From contig NZ_CP113088.1 in NCBI RefSeq assembly GCF_026625145.1, positions 620,001 to 684,000 on the forward strand: DNA of 64,000 nt, written 5' to 3'. The notes under the pieces are model-generated. The model did not search any database. It saw only the letters and a list, made by a program, of their open reading frames with translations, and had not been told where the DNA came from. Every line of letters starts with the position of its first letter. The stretch's first letter is position 1. The position numbers and the translations under genes are program-made. This stretch comes from Lacinutrix neustonica (GTDB taxonomy: Bacteria > Bacteroidota > Bacteroidia > Flavobacteriales > Flavobacteriaceae). Of the stretch, positions 54,862 through 63,504 are shown piece by piece.

Positions 54862-55850
54862 ATGAAAACTACAAACGCACAAAAATTTAATTTAGGCCTC
54901 TTTGTCACTATCGGCACAATCCTATTCGTGGTGAGTGTTTATTTTATAGGGCAAAAAGAAAATATGTTTAAAAAAACATTTCGTATTAGTGCCTATTTTC
55001 AAAATGTAAATGGATTATTGAAAGGAAACAACGTACGCTATTCGGAATAAATATAGGAACGGTAAAGGGGATTACTATGGTTAATGATTCTACTATAAAA
55101 GTAGACATGGTGATTGAAGAAAAGATAGTGAATCACATAAAAAAAGATGCGATTGCTACTATTGGCTCTGATGGTTTAGTTGGTAATATGATTATAAATA
55201 TAGTACCAGGAAAAGGTGGCGCAAAAGCCATAAATAATGGAGATATTATAAAAACTTATAGTAAAATTGGAGCAGATGACATTTTAAGTACCCTGAGCGT
55301 TACTGGAGAAAACACGGCTATTTTAACTGCGAAGCTACTTAAAATTACCGATGCTTTAGCCGAAGGAAAAGGCACCTTAGGCGTATTGTTAAATGATACT
55401 ATTATGGCAAATGATCTAAGATTTTCTATTAAAAATTTAAAACAGGCAAGCTATAGCACTTCAACAACTATTAACGAAATAAATAATATTCTCAAATTTA
55501 TACAAACCAATGATGAATCTCTACTAGGTGTCTTATTACATGACACGCTTACTGGTGAAAAATTAAAGACTATTGTAACTCATTTAGAAACCTCAAGTAC
55601 CGAAATTGAAACCGTTGTTAGTCATATTAATACTATTGTAACTGATTTAGATTCTAATAAAGGGACTTTAAATTACATTGTAAATGATACCATTTTGGTC
55701 CGTGATTTAAAAACTACTATAAAAAACATCACTGAAGGCACCGATAAATTTAATCAAAACATGGAAGCCTTAAAACACAATTTTTTAACCCGAGGTTATT
55801 TTAAGAAACTAGAAAGACAAGAGAAAAAGGCGCTTAAAAAGCGTGAATAA
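54862..55850 (+). CDS. mlaD: MlaD/MCE-domain protein, frame broken once
   Basis: N-terminal membrane anchor (LGLFVTIGTILFVVSVYFIG) and an MCE domain: at 55042 restoring CCGG gives NNVRYSGINIGTVKGITMVN, the classical MCE block. The C-terminal half is a coiled coil with two repeats of GTLGVLLNDTIM/ESLLGVLLHDTL/GTLNYIVNDTIL, a pattern common in Bacteroidota MlaD proteins. About 329 residues, periplasmic, binding lipid for the MlaEF pump. Ten nt after the ATPase gene; last gene of the operon. No MlaB or MlaC gene follows. Confidence 0.9.
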
Positions 55851-55948
55851 ATTATAGAAACCCGATTAATAAATGGCACTATAATTTCTTTAAAAATGAC
55901 TTGATAGTTTCGAGTCGTAAATCCATCTCAGTTTTAAACCGAAAAGTA

Positions 55949-56533
55949 CTAATTGACCAAAATGACTTGATGTTTATTAGAACTTCTTAATGTAATGGTA
56001 TTCCCCGACTTATTTTTATAGACGAACAAATGGGTTCTACCAATAGACTCCTTGATGACTTCTATTGGTGTAATAAAGTCTACCGCATCTAAGTTTAAAC
56101 CATTAGTACTAGAATTCAAGGTATAGTTTTCGACTAATGAACTGAATACTTTAGTGGTTTTCTCATTAAGTATATAATGTTTATAGTCTCCATTATGTTC
56201 GATAAGCAAAGCAAGTGTTTTAGATTTAAAACCTAGTAAAGGATCTTTACTTAAAGGAACAGCAAAACAGTTATTACTAAATTTAACCACTTCAGAGCCG
56301 TCGTAATTATAGCCTTTTATATCTAATATTCTAGACAATTCTTTATGTGCTGCCTGTAGAATGTTTGATAATGCCCCTAATGAAATAGGGCGAATTTGAT
56401 TGGATAGCGCGTTAAATCCTTGGCCAACACTGTATATTGAAATTGCTGAAGTACTAGAAAAAGCAGTGTTAGGAACTAAGGATAATGCACCCGCACAGAG
56501 CGTGCCGGATGTAATAAAATGTCTTCTATTCAT
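55949..56533 (-). CDS. Tat-exported protein, unknown function
   Basis: 194 residues beginning MNRRHFITSGTLCAGALSLV, a twin-arginine signal with RRxFI and a hydrophobic stretch ending AFS. The mature part is mixed alpha/beta (SNILQAAHKELSRILDIKGY, later ITLRSSNKHQVILVN) with no cofactor motif I can see. Tat export suggests it folds before export. The family is unrecognised; frame intact. It lies convergent with the Mla operon. Confidence 0.55.
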   Translation of the reverse strand: MNRRHFITSGTLCAGALSLVPNTAFSSTSAISIYSVGQGFNALSNQIRPISLGALSNILQAAHKELSRILDIKGYNYDGSEVVKFSNNCFAVPLSKDPLLGFKSKTLALLIEHNGDYKHYILNEKTTKVFSSLVENYTLNSSTNGLNLDAVDFITPIEVIKESIGRTHLFVYKNKSGNTITLRSSNKHQVILVN

Positions 56534-56851
56534 GGTAGGTTTGTTAGGTTAAGGAATAACTGCGGTAGTTATCTAGGTTATGGGTAAACGTAATATAAAA
56601 CCGAAAATACATATTACTTTTAACATATTGCTGTTTTATATATGTTTTTATGATGCTTGTACAATGAAGAAATCTAACCTTTAGTTTATACGCCCTGCAA
56701 GCCTTGGTGTATTGAATCTAAGAAGAGTGGTTTAAAATCAAACGAGGAGTATGAGAAAGATTAATTTTTTTAACAAACATACGTTCTTAATATTATGGTT
56801 TTTCGTTTTAAGAGGTAAATGATAACATGTGTCAGCGGTTCGGTACATTCT
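56534..56851. other. Intergenic region without supported features
   Basis: About 318 AT-rich nt between the Tat-exported protein gene and the beta-barrel gene, both on the minus strand. It must hold the promoter of the former. I see no hairpin, repeat or frame worth calling. Confidence 0.5.
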
Positions 56852-57433
56852 TTAAAATTGTTTTGAAACACCCAAAGCAAAGACAATATAATTAAGATCC
56901 ACCTTGGTCTTCGTATTTAAAAGCTCCAAATCTCTTGATAGCGCACGATAACCAACCTGTGGTCTTAAACTCCAACCATTACTTCCTAGAATAAAATCCA
57001 ATCCGGTACCAAACTCATAGCCTATTCCGTGATTGGTGTCTTGAATTATATTACCATTAATATTTTCAATTTTAATATGACTATAGATAACACCGGCTCT
57101 CATAAGGTAAGACAGTTTTGAATCTTTACTAATAGGATGTATAAAATGAAACCCGAATGTATACCCAGTTAAATCAAATTCGATCTTTAAGGTATCATCA
57201 GCAGTTTGGAACGTATTAAATCCCCAACCCACATAGGTGTTTAAATGTTGCATAACTTTGTACGATAACGCCACTTCGAAACCAAATCCTGTTTTCAGTT
57301 TAACCATTCCAACCGATTTTGTTGGAAAATATATGCCTGGTCTAAACTCTGCAGACCACCGATTTTGTGCCGTTAACGTATTAAAAAAGAAGGCTACTAT
57401 TATTACAAATGCTATTGTTTTTAAATGTTTCAT
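56852..57433 (-). CDS. Outer-membrane beta-barrel protein (OmpA/porin-like fold)
   Basis: 193 residues from the ATG at 57433 (MKHLKTIAFVIIVAFFFNTL, signal peptide ending LTAQ). Alternating strands such as FGFEVALSYKVMQHLNTYVG, TGYTFGFHFIHPI and SWLRPQVGYRALS-like segments, ending in Phe (VFALGVSKQF), fit an eight-stranded beta-barrel. The terminal aromatic is a BAM recognition signal. Function unknown. Frame intact. Confidence 0.75.
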   Translation of the reverse strand: MKHLKTIAFVIIVAFFFNTLTAQNRWSAEFRPGIYFPTKSVGMVKLKTGFGFEVALSYKVMQHLNTYVGWGFNTFQTADDTLKIEFDLTGYTFGFHFIHPISKDSKLSYLMRAGVIYSHIKIENINGNIIQDTNHGIGYEFGTGLDFILGSNGWSLRPQVGYRALSRDLELLNTKTKVDLNYIVFALGVSKQF

Positions 57434-57589
57434 GTGTGTATCATTTTGTATAATGGCCCACATGTTACTTCCATGGAGTCAGCCTCTTAAGTATAGCGCA
57501 TTCCATAGAAACGTTTTTCATAATGGATTATTTAAATTTACTATTTAAAAATAAGCCATCTAATAGTCTAATAACATGATATTTATCAA

Positions 57590-58483
57590 CTAAAAGACTA
57601 ACGGATTGAATTCGTATTTCTTTAAAACAGACAGTAAGTCTACCAAGGGGAGATCTATAGAATAAGTGCCCGTGTAAGATGGACAAATGATACAATCGTC
57701 AAAATAAAACTCTACATAGGTGTCGTTAAGCACGAAGTTGTTTTTATGTTCAAAAAAATCGGATGAAGACAGCTCCCAACAATCATAATACAACGCCCCA
57801 CTCTGTATTTTTTTGTTGATTTTTTCGTTGATTATAGTCAGTAATTCGGCTTCAGACCCTAAAATAAAGAAGTCTTCATAGGTCATAAAAACACCTCTGT
57901 TTAAATCGAAGTTAAAGCAGTCAAAAGAATAACTGGGATGCATCGCTCCGGAATAGAAGTTCTCTTTATAAAAAAGCAAACTAACAAGCTGATCATTTAC
58001 ATTATAAATTTTATAATCTATAAATCGCTCTTCTCTAAAATTTTGAGATTCAATACTATCACAAAGCAACTTGTTTTTTAGTATTTCGGCCTCAGTTTTA
58101 GAGATATTGACATAATACTCTTTAATAAATTCATTAAAATTTCTATGGGTAGGTTTAAATGATTCATTGAGGAGAGGATATTTGAAATCGATAGCATAGT
58201 CTTTATTATCTATTTTATACTTTTTATCAATAATCAGTTTTTGAAGCTCTTCTCTTTCATCCTTTTTTTCTATTAACTTTTTTTGCTTTAATTCTATAGA
58301 GACCGACTTATTGGATGGCTTAATATCGAGGTCTGTTATTTTTAGGCTGTCGTTTTTTAAGCTATCTGATACTAACGGTTTACGTGCTTGGCTGTCCTCA
58401 ATAGCATCGCTAGCTTCTTCAGGATTTTCATTTCTACAATTAAAAAGTAGTATTGCTATTACTATGAGGTACAGATATTTCAT
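57590..58483 (-). CDS. DUF3298/RsiV-like lipoprotein
   Basis: 297 residues from the ATG at 58483 (MKYLYLIVIAILLFNC, lipobox). A Ser/Lys-rich linker (about 25-85) is followed by a domain with YYVNISKTEAEILKNKLLCD, VSLLFYKENFYSGAMHPSYS (HP dipeptide typical of DUF4163/DUF3298), MTYEDFFILGSEAELLTIIN and TYVEFYFDDCIICPSYTGTY. Such proteins are periplasmic lysozyme- or peptidoglycan-interacting lipoproteins in some lineages; here only the fold is claimed. Confidence 0.75.
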   Translation of the reverse strand: MKYLYLIVIAILLFNCRNENPEEASDAIEDSQARKPLVSDSLKNDSLKITDLDIKPSNKSVSIELKQKKLIEKKDEREELQKLIIDKKYKIDNKDYAIDFKYPLLNESFKPTHRNFNEFIKEYYVNISKTEAEILKNKLLCDSIESQNFREERFIDYKIYNVNDQLVSLLFYKENFYSGAMHPSYSFDCFNFDLNRGVFMTYEDFFILGSEAELLTIINEKINKKIQSGALYYDCWELSSSDFFEHKNNFVLNDTYVEFYFDDCIICPSYTGTYSIDLPLVDLLSVLKKYEFNPLVF

Positions 58484-58852
58484 TGAATTTATTTTGAATT
58501 TAATGCTTTTATTTAACAAAACGAGTGTCTTCATTTATTTTAATACATGAGAATAATTGGTAAGGTATGCGTTATCCATAAGATTTAATTGTAGATTTCA
58601 AAGAAAAAAGACACAAAAACTAACGAGTCGAGCTATTCTCCAATTCTAAACGAGCGCAAAGAGTCATTCTCTCGTTATTCCAAGGCTATGTCTTATTAAA
58701 ACCCATATACTTGCTAGACCCATGTCTTCATTTTTTCTATTAAACCTCTGTTTAAAAACCCATTCCTTGAATTGAAAATATTGATTTAGATGCAACCAAA
58801 AGCCTACTATGCAAAGGAACGTTTGACTTTTATATGTTTTAAAACATCACGT
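58484..58852. other. Intergenic region without supported features
   Basis: About 369 nt between two minus-strand genes. No convincing frame, repeat or RNA is seen; a weak AT-rich promoter area before 58483 is likely but not resolved. Confidence 0.5.
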
Positions 58853-59308
58853 CTAAAATCGTCGTTTTTTACCCGTTATTTCGGCTATTCGTATAATAAA
58901 AACAATAGGTACATCGTCTTTATATATTTTTGCAGAAAACTCATTAATATAGTCTACATCACGTTGTTCTGTATTTAGAATAACATCTTTAACGCCCAAG
59001 GAGAATTCATGTAATTTTGCTTTTGCAAAGCTCCCTTCCAACTCTTCATAGGCCCCCTCAACCAGTACGGATTGCCAATGATTAACAGATTTTATTTCTG
59101 CTACCTCAAGAGAAACAAAATTATGTTTTCGCATGGCATTTATCTTATGTCCTTCTCCTGAATATCCAACAATAACCCCCTCTTTTTCATCAAAATAATA
59201 CGTAATGGGAACAACATACGGTCTGTCATGGTATATATAACCTAAATGACCTATATAGTTATGATTCAGAATGAATAAACTTTCTTTGTTAACTAAATTT
59301 TTTATCAT
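58853..59308 (-). CDS. Pyridoxamine 5'-phosphate oxidase-like FMN-binding protein
   Basis: 151 residues with IGHLGYIYHDRPYVVPITYY, EGVIVGYSGEGHKINAMRKH, VSLEVAEIKSVNHWQSVLVE and GAYEEL, which is the split-barrel fold of the PNPOx-like/nitroimidazole-reductase-like family. The HKINAMRKH stretch provides the flavin phosphate contacts in relatives. Substrate unknown; a flavin-linked reductase or haem-binding role is possible. Two nt after the gene at 59311-59829. Confidence 0.8.
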   Translation of the reverse strand: MIKNLVNKESLFILNHNYIGHLGYIYHDRPYVVPITYYFDEKEGVIVGYSGEGHKINAMRKHNFVSLEVAEIKSVNHWQSVLVEGAYEELEGSFAKAKLHEFSLGVKDVILNTEQRDVDYINEFSAKIYKDDVPIVFIIRIAEITGKKRRF

Positions 59309-59310
59309 AA

Positions 59311-59829
59311 TTATTTTACTCTGATTTTTAGTATGGGTTCTAAGCGTGTGATAATTTCACTGCTGTAAGAAGTCACATTTTCTAATCTAGATTCTCCTGT
59401 AATGGCATCTACTGTCTTCATTTTAGAGTCACCAGATCCTGAAGTTGTTAACACAATTATTTTATCTAATTGTGAGCTCGTACGCTCCACAAATGTCTTG
59501 ACCTCTAATGGTGGCTTCCACTTTTCCCAAGTGTGAATGATAACTAAAGCCGTATAGTCTTCAGGATTGATATGATTTAACTCTGAAACATCAATGATTT
59601 CCATATATACAGAATCTTGTTTGTAATGATCAATAATCTCAGCAGTAACAGCATTCTTGAAATCACTTCCTTGAGTGGCAATAAGTAACTTTGTCGATAA
59701 GTGTCCTGAATTAACATAAAAAGAAGTCACTGGATCCATTGAGAATTCATATTGATACCATGTAATAAACAAAAGAAATATTAAGATAATAGAAAGTATC
59801 CAAAGAAGTGTTTTTTTATACCCTTTCAT
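59311..59829 (-). CDS. Membrane-anchored flavodoxin-like protein
   Basis: 172 residues: one N-terminal helix (LLWILSIILIFLLFITWY), then a periplasmic alpha/beta domain with KLLIATQGSDFKNAVTAEII, DYTALVIIHTWEKWKPPLEV and KIIVLTTSGSGDSKMK, in the strand order of flavodoxin-like folds. The FMN-phosphate loop is not canonical, so cofactor binding is uncertain. It is probably co-transcribed with the PNPOx-like gene, which follows after 2 nt. Confidence 0.6.
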   Translation of the reverse strand: MKGYKKTLLWILSIILIFLLFITWYQYEFSMDPVTSFYVNSGHLSTKLLIATQGSDFKNAVTAEIIDHYKQDSVYMEIIDVSELNHINPEDYTALVIIHTWEKWKPPLEVKTFVERTSSQLDKIIVLTTSGSGDSKMKTVDAITGESRLENVTSYSSEIITRLEPILKIRVK

Positions 59830-59880
59830 GATCTCAAATCTTAACTTGATTTATTGCAATGCCAATTATAACCGTAACGA

Positions 59881-60384
59881 TTATAAAAAGTTTCCCTTAT
59901 CATCAAGCTTTACCTTAATGCGTTTTTCACCATTCTGTAACGTGATTTTATACATTTTTTTTGATTTTTCAGACTCTTTATAGTTAACCAAATACACATC
60001 TTTAGTAATCGCCCAATTAGGAAATCTTTTAGCTACAGAAAATAAAACAGGTTGAGGCAACTCAAGATCCTTATATTTTTCAGCTGTTCTTAGAATATTT
60101 CCATCATTGTCGTAAGTTGCCGTAATTCTTCCATCCGGAATAATAAAATATACATCGTATAAATCGTATTCATCCTGATAAATATCCAATGTTTTTATGT
60201 CGAAATTAGCCGCTTTTATCTGAAGCTGGTCCACCTCTATAGGCAAATCGTCTGCATCTGTGCTACGTAGATATTTGTAGTTAGTATTGACTAGAACGAC
60301 TTCTTCTAATTGCTCCACGGGATCTTGTGCAAAAAGTTGGCTGGTTAAACCAAAAACAAATAAACCAATGATTATTTTTTTCAT
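59881..60384 (-). CDS. Secreted PepSY-like protein
   Basis: 167 residues with signal peptide ending LTSQLFAQ. The mature part has beta/alpha/beta units with YDVYFIIPDGRITATYDNDG and LFSVAKRFPNWAITKDVYLV then KKMYKITLQNGEKRIKVKLD, similar to the PepSY-like (DUF2874-type) domains of small exported Bacteroidota proteins. Role unknown. Frame intact. Confidence 0.65.
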   Translation of the reverse strand: MKKIIIGLFVFGLTSQLFAQDPVEQLEEVVLVNTNYKYLRSTDADDLPIEVDQLQIKAANFDIKTLDIYQDEYDLYDVYFIIPDGRITATYDNDGNILRTAEKYKDLELPQPVLFSVAKRFPNWAITKDVYLVNYKESEKSKKMYKITLQNGEKRIKVKLDDKGNFL

Positions 60385-60465
60385 GATTTTTAATTTTAAA
60401 ATTAATATGTTTAAAATTAAATATTTATGAAAGAATAAAATATGATATATGTCATTAGGTAGGAC

Positions 60466-61684
60466 CTAAACAGTACTTTTTAATTCAATACAAGTAATCT
60501 CTGGACGCATCCCTAATCTACCTGGAAAACCAAGCCAACCTAACCCCCGATTAACATATAAGTATTGGTTATTTTCTTTATACAAACCTGCCCATTCCTT
60601 GTATTTGTATTTTATGGGACTCCATTGTAGCTTTTTGTATTCAAAACCAGCCTGCATCCCATGGGTATGACCCGATAACGTAAGGGATATATTAGTGGTG
60701 TTTATCACTTCTTCTTTCCAATGTGATGGATCATGAGATAATAGAATTTTAAAAGGGATCCGGGACACCTCAGCCATTGCTTTTTTAAGATCTCCATATT
60801 GCTTAAAGGGTGGGCTTCCCCAATTCTCAACACCAATTAGTGCCAAGTATTCGCCTGATTTTTCAATAATTTCAGCCTCATTTAATAGCAATTTAAATCC
60901 AATGGCTTTGTAAAACGCTTTTATGGTTTCAAAATTTGCTTTCTTTTCTTCGACCGTATTCCATTCGCTATAATCCCCATAATCGTGATTTCCCAAAACG
61001 GCATATTTCCCTTTTTCTGCAAATAAACCATTAAAGGTCTTTTTCCATCCTTTTAATTCCCAGGCATAGTTATTTACTAAATCGCCTGTGAAAAATATGT
61101 AGTCTCGGCTTTAATTGATTTATTTTAGTAATTGCTTTATCAAAAATATGGTAACGCGCATTAAAACTGCCTAAGTGACTATCTGATATGTGCACAATTC
61201 GTAATCCATGAAATGCTTTTGGTAAGTTTTTAAATTTTATTTTGATGTGATACACTTCAAAAAGATATACTGTTCTGACTACCCCATATAAAATTACAAA
61301 AAACGGAAGGAATCCGGAAAACAAACCCACAAGCGGCACAATGAATAACGAGGATTCTTCTGAAATAACATAGTTTACCGAATATAGAATGCTAATAACG
61401 ATAATAAAAAGCAACTTAGGGATGAAAGAAGACACTGTTAATCCATATAATGAGTTTATTAATATCTGCTTGCGTTTTGGATCGATATCATCTAGCCTAA
61501 TTTTTAAAACTATAATTGCGGCCATTAAACCGATAGAAAATATCCAAAATAAAATATTAATCACTTGTTGTAACGTTGCAGATACCAATGCAGTAATGGA
61601 GCCTAACCAATAATAAGCAGCTGCATCTACAACCAAGATTGCAAGGCAAAGCAGTAAAATGGTATAGATAGAAAAACTACGCAT
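60466..61684 (-). CDS. Membrane-anchored metallophosphoesterase (calcineurin-like), frame broken once
   Basis: Four N-terminal membrane segments (about 1-165), then LRIVHISDSHLGSFNA (first metal motif). At 61104 the gene reads CCGAG; restoring CCGG gives LKPDYIFFTGDLVNNYAWEL, followed by VLGNHDYGDY, ILLSHDPSHW and LTLSGHTHGMQAGF, the full metallophosphoesterase metal set. About 406 residues. It hydrolyses a phosphoester, possibly UDP-diacylglucosamine-like or phospholipid substrates, at the membrane. Stop to start overlap with the phosphatidyltransferase gene is 8 nt. Confidence 0.85.
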
Positions 61685-62285
61685 CCTGCTCTTTTTTACA
61701 GTTTTTTTTAAGCCTCCTTTTATCGTTTAAGGCCCAATAGATCCCTTTCACGTCTGATACCCAATGATCATAAATAAAAATAAGTGTTATTTCTTCAATG
61801 GTTTCAATAAGACCAACACCAATCATGATATAGAATAGCGTATAATTGGGACTAAAGAATAAGGAATACAAAATAAATACACTTTGAACCACGGCAGACA
61901 ATTTTGCGAAATAGGTGTGAAAAGCAGTAGCTTTACCATATTTTAAATACGCAATAATCATTTGAAACAAATAGGGAGTCAATACGATACCAATTAAAAT
62001 GAGATTTGTTGTAATAAACGCCGTTTCAAAATAAAGTAACCCAATGAGTCCAATGACTAGGGTAATTTGATCTCCAAAGGAATCTAATTGTGAGCCTCGA
62101 GAGCTCGTGATTTTTAATTTTCGTGCTAAAAAGCCATCTATAGCATCTGTGACATAGCTAATTAATAAAAACCATGTAAACATTAAACGACAATCCAGCC
62201 AAATCAAGACCAACAAAAAAGGGGCTGCAAATATTCTATAAAATGAAAACCAATCGGCAATATTGAAGTTTTTAAAAGTGAACAT
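61677..62285 (-). CDS. CDP-alcohol phosphatidyltransferase family protein
   Basis: 202 residues. DAIDGFLARKLKITSSRGSQ followed by LDSFGDQ matches the family signature D-G-x2-A-R-x8-G-x3-D-x3-D. Around six membrane helices. It transfers a phosphatidyl group from CDP-diacylglycerol to an alcohol such as glycerol-3-phosphate or inositol; the acceptor cannot be told. It overlaps the metallophosphoesterase gene, so the two may act on the same lipid pathway. Confidence 0.85.
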   Translation of the reverse strand: MFTFKNFNIADWFSFYRIFAAPFLLVLIWLDCRLMFTWFLLISYVTDAIDGFLARKLKITSSRGSQLDSFGDQITLVIGLIGLLYFETAFITTNLILIGIVLTPYLFQMIIAYLKYGKATAFHTYFAKLSAVVQSVFILYSLFFSPNYTLFYIMIGVGLIETIEEITLIFIYDHWVSDVKGIYWALNDKRRLKKNCKKEQDA

Positions 62286-62287
62286 AT

Positions 62288-63195
62288 TTAAATCTTAGTT
62301 TGCTTTAAATCAATTTTTAATTCTGGTATTTTTATGAGTTCTAAAGTAGAAGATGCTAAAATAACTTTACCCTTAGTAGCTTTAAATCCTTTTCTTATAC
62401 TATCATTTAAAATATTTTTAGTCATTCGTCTTTTTTTATAATCAACAATATAACGCAAATTGAATTCAATCCAATTGTCTGTTAATTTAATGGCTAAAGT
62501 GGGATCTAGTTGTGCGTCTTCAATGTAATATTTATTAACAATATTACTCCATTGTGCTTTAGAATTTGCCGTATATTCTGAAAGTGTTTTGGAAGCCATT
62601 TTAATAACTATGGTCTTGGCCATCTCGACGTCAGATTCATATTTGATAGGCAAATTAAATTCGTCCCAGATGAAAGGAAAGTCTTGCGAATAATTATAAA
62701 TAGGCCCTTTAAACACAAAAGCATTACTCAATTTTACTATTCTACCACTATAATTATCGCTACTCACCCATTGGCCAATTTCCATCATTGTGGTATAAAT
62801 GCTATCCACATCAATGACATCTCCTTTAATCCCGTTGATTTCTATTCTATCACCAGGCTTATATACTTTCACCACAAAAATATAAACCGATCCAACAACA
62901 CTTAATATTAATTCTTGTAACGTAAAAGCAATTCCCGCGGTAAATAATCCAATGGCAAGTGTAAAGTCTTTAATAGCCCCCGAGAAATAAAAAAAGAAAG
63001 CATGATTAGCACCACATAGCCAATAATTTCAATTCCTTTTTGGGATTTATATCGTACGACCGTGTTTTCTATATTATGTTTAAGAAACTTTCTAATAAAT
63101 TGAATGCCTAAAAGGATAAGTGCTACTATGAATAGATATTTTATAACACTGTAGAACGTTGGGTTTTCACTCAACCATTGTTTTATCGTCTCCAT
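62288..63195 (-). CDS. Small-conductance mechanosensitive (MscS) channel family protein, frame broken once
   Basis: About 302 residues. Restoring one base in the A/T run at 62989-62995 gives a pore-helix block GAIKDFTLAIGLFTAGIAFT and LQELILSVVGSVYIF, then VYKPGDRIEINGIKGDVIDV, the MscS beta domain, and VKLSNAFVFKGPIYNYS. This break is in a seven-base homopolymer and is not a CCGG site. The C-terminal part is alpha/beta. It releases solutes on membrane tension. Two nt before the phosphatidyltransferase gene. Confidence 0.8.
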
Positions 63196-63207
63196 TGTTA
63201 AGTTGTT

Positions 63208-63504
63208 TTACTCGTCCTCATATAAACGCAATCTGTTTTTTAAATCTTTAATTTGATTTTGTAATGTGACTACTTGTTTGAGAAGATTATCTACAACATC
63301 TAAGCTCTCGAAATTTAAATCGAGTTCAAAGTGTAAGCGCATCATTCTTTCTAAATCATTAATCTGGGTAATTTTAATATAGCGTTCATTGTTTGCATCA
63401 ATGATTTCAATAAGTTCATAATTATGTAGACTATCAATAAATGTGTTTGGTACATTATGATATAAACAAAATTGCTGTATTGATATTAAATCGTCTGTCT
63501 CCAT
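63208..63504 (-). CDS. cbpM: Chaperone modulator CbpM-like protein
   Basis: 98 residues with a MerR-like helix-turn-helix start (DLISIQQFCLYHNVPNTFID), YIKITQINDLERMMRLHFEL and a C-terminal coiled coil (QVVTLQNQIKDLKNRLRLYE). CbpM binds the J-domain of CbpA and limits its activity. Its ATG overlaps the CbpA stop as TAATG, which supports the pairing. Confidence 0.85.
   Translation of the reverse strand: METDDLISIQQFCLYHNVPNTFIDSLHNYELIEIIDANNERYIKITQINDLERMMRLHFELDLNFESLDVVDNLLKQVVTLQNQIKDLKNRLRLYEDE

Noticed and set aside
62976..62996. CCGG lesion in the MscS gene at the CCGAG near 62980
   Set aside because: Removing one base there gives the wrong frame; adding one base in the adjacent A7 run restores the MscS pore block, so this break is homopolymer-type.
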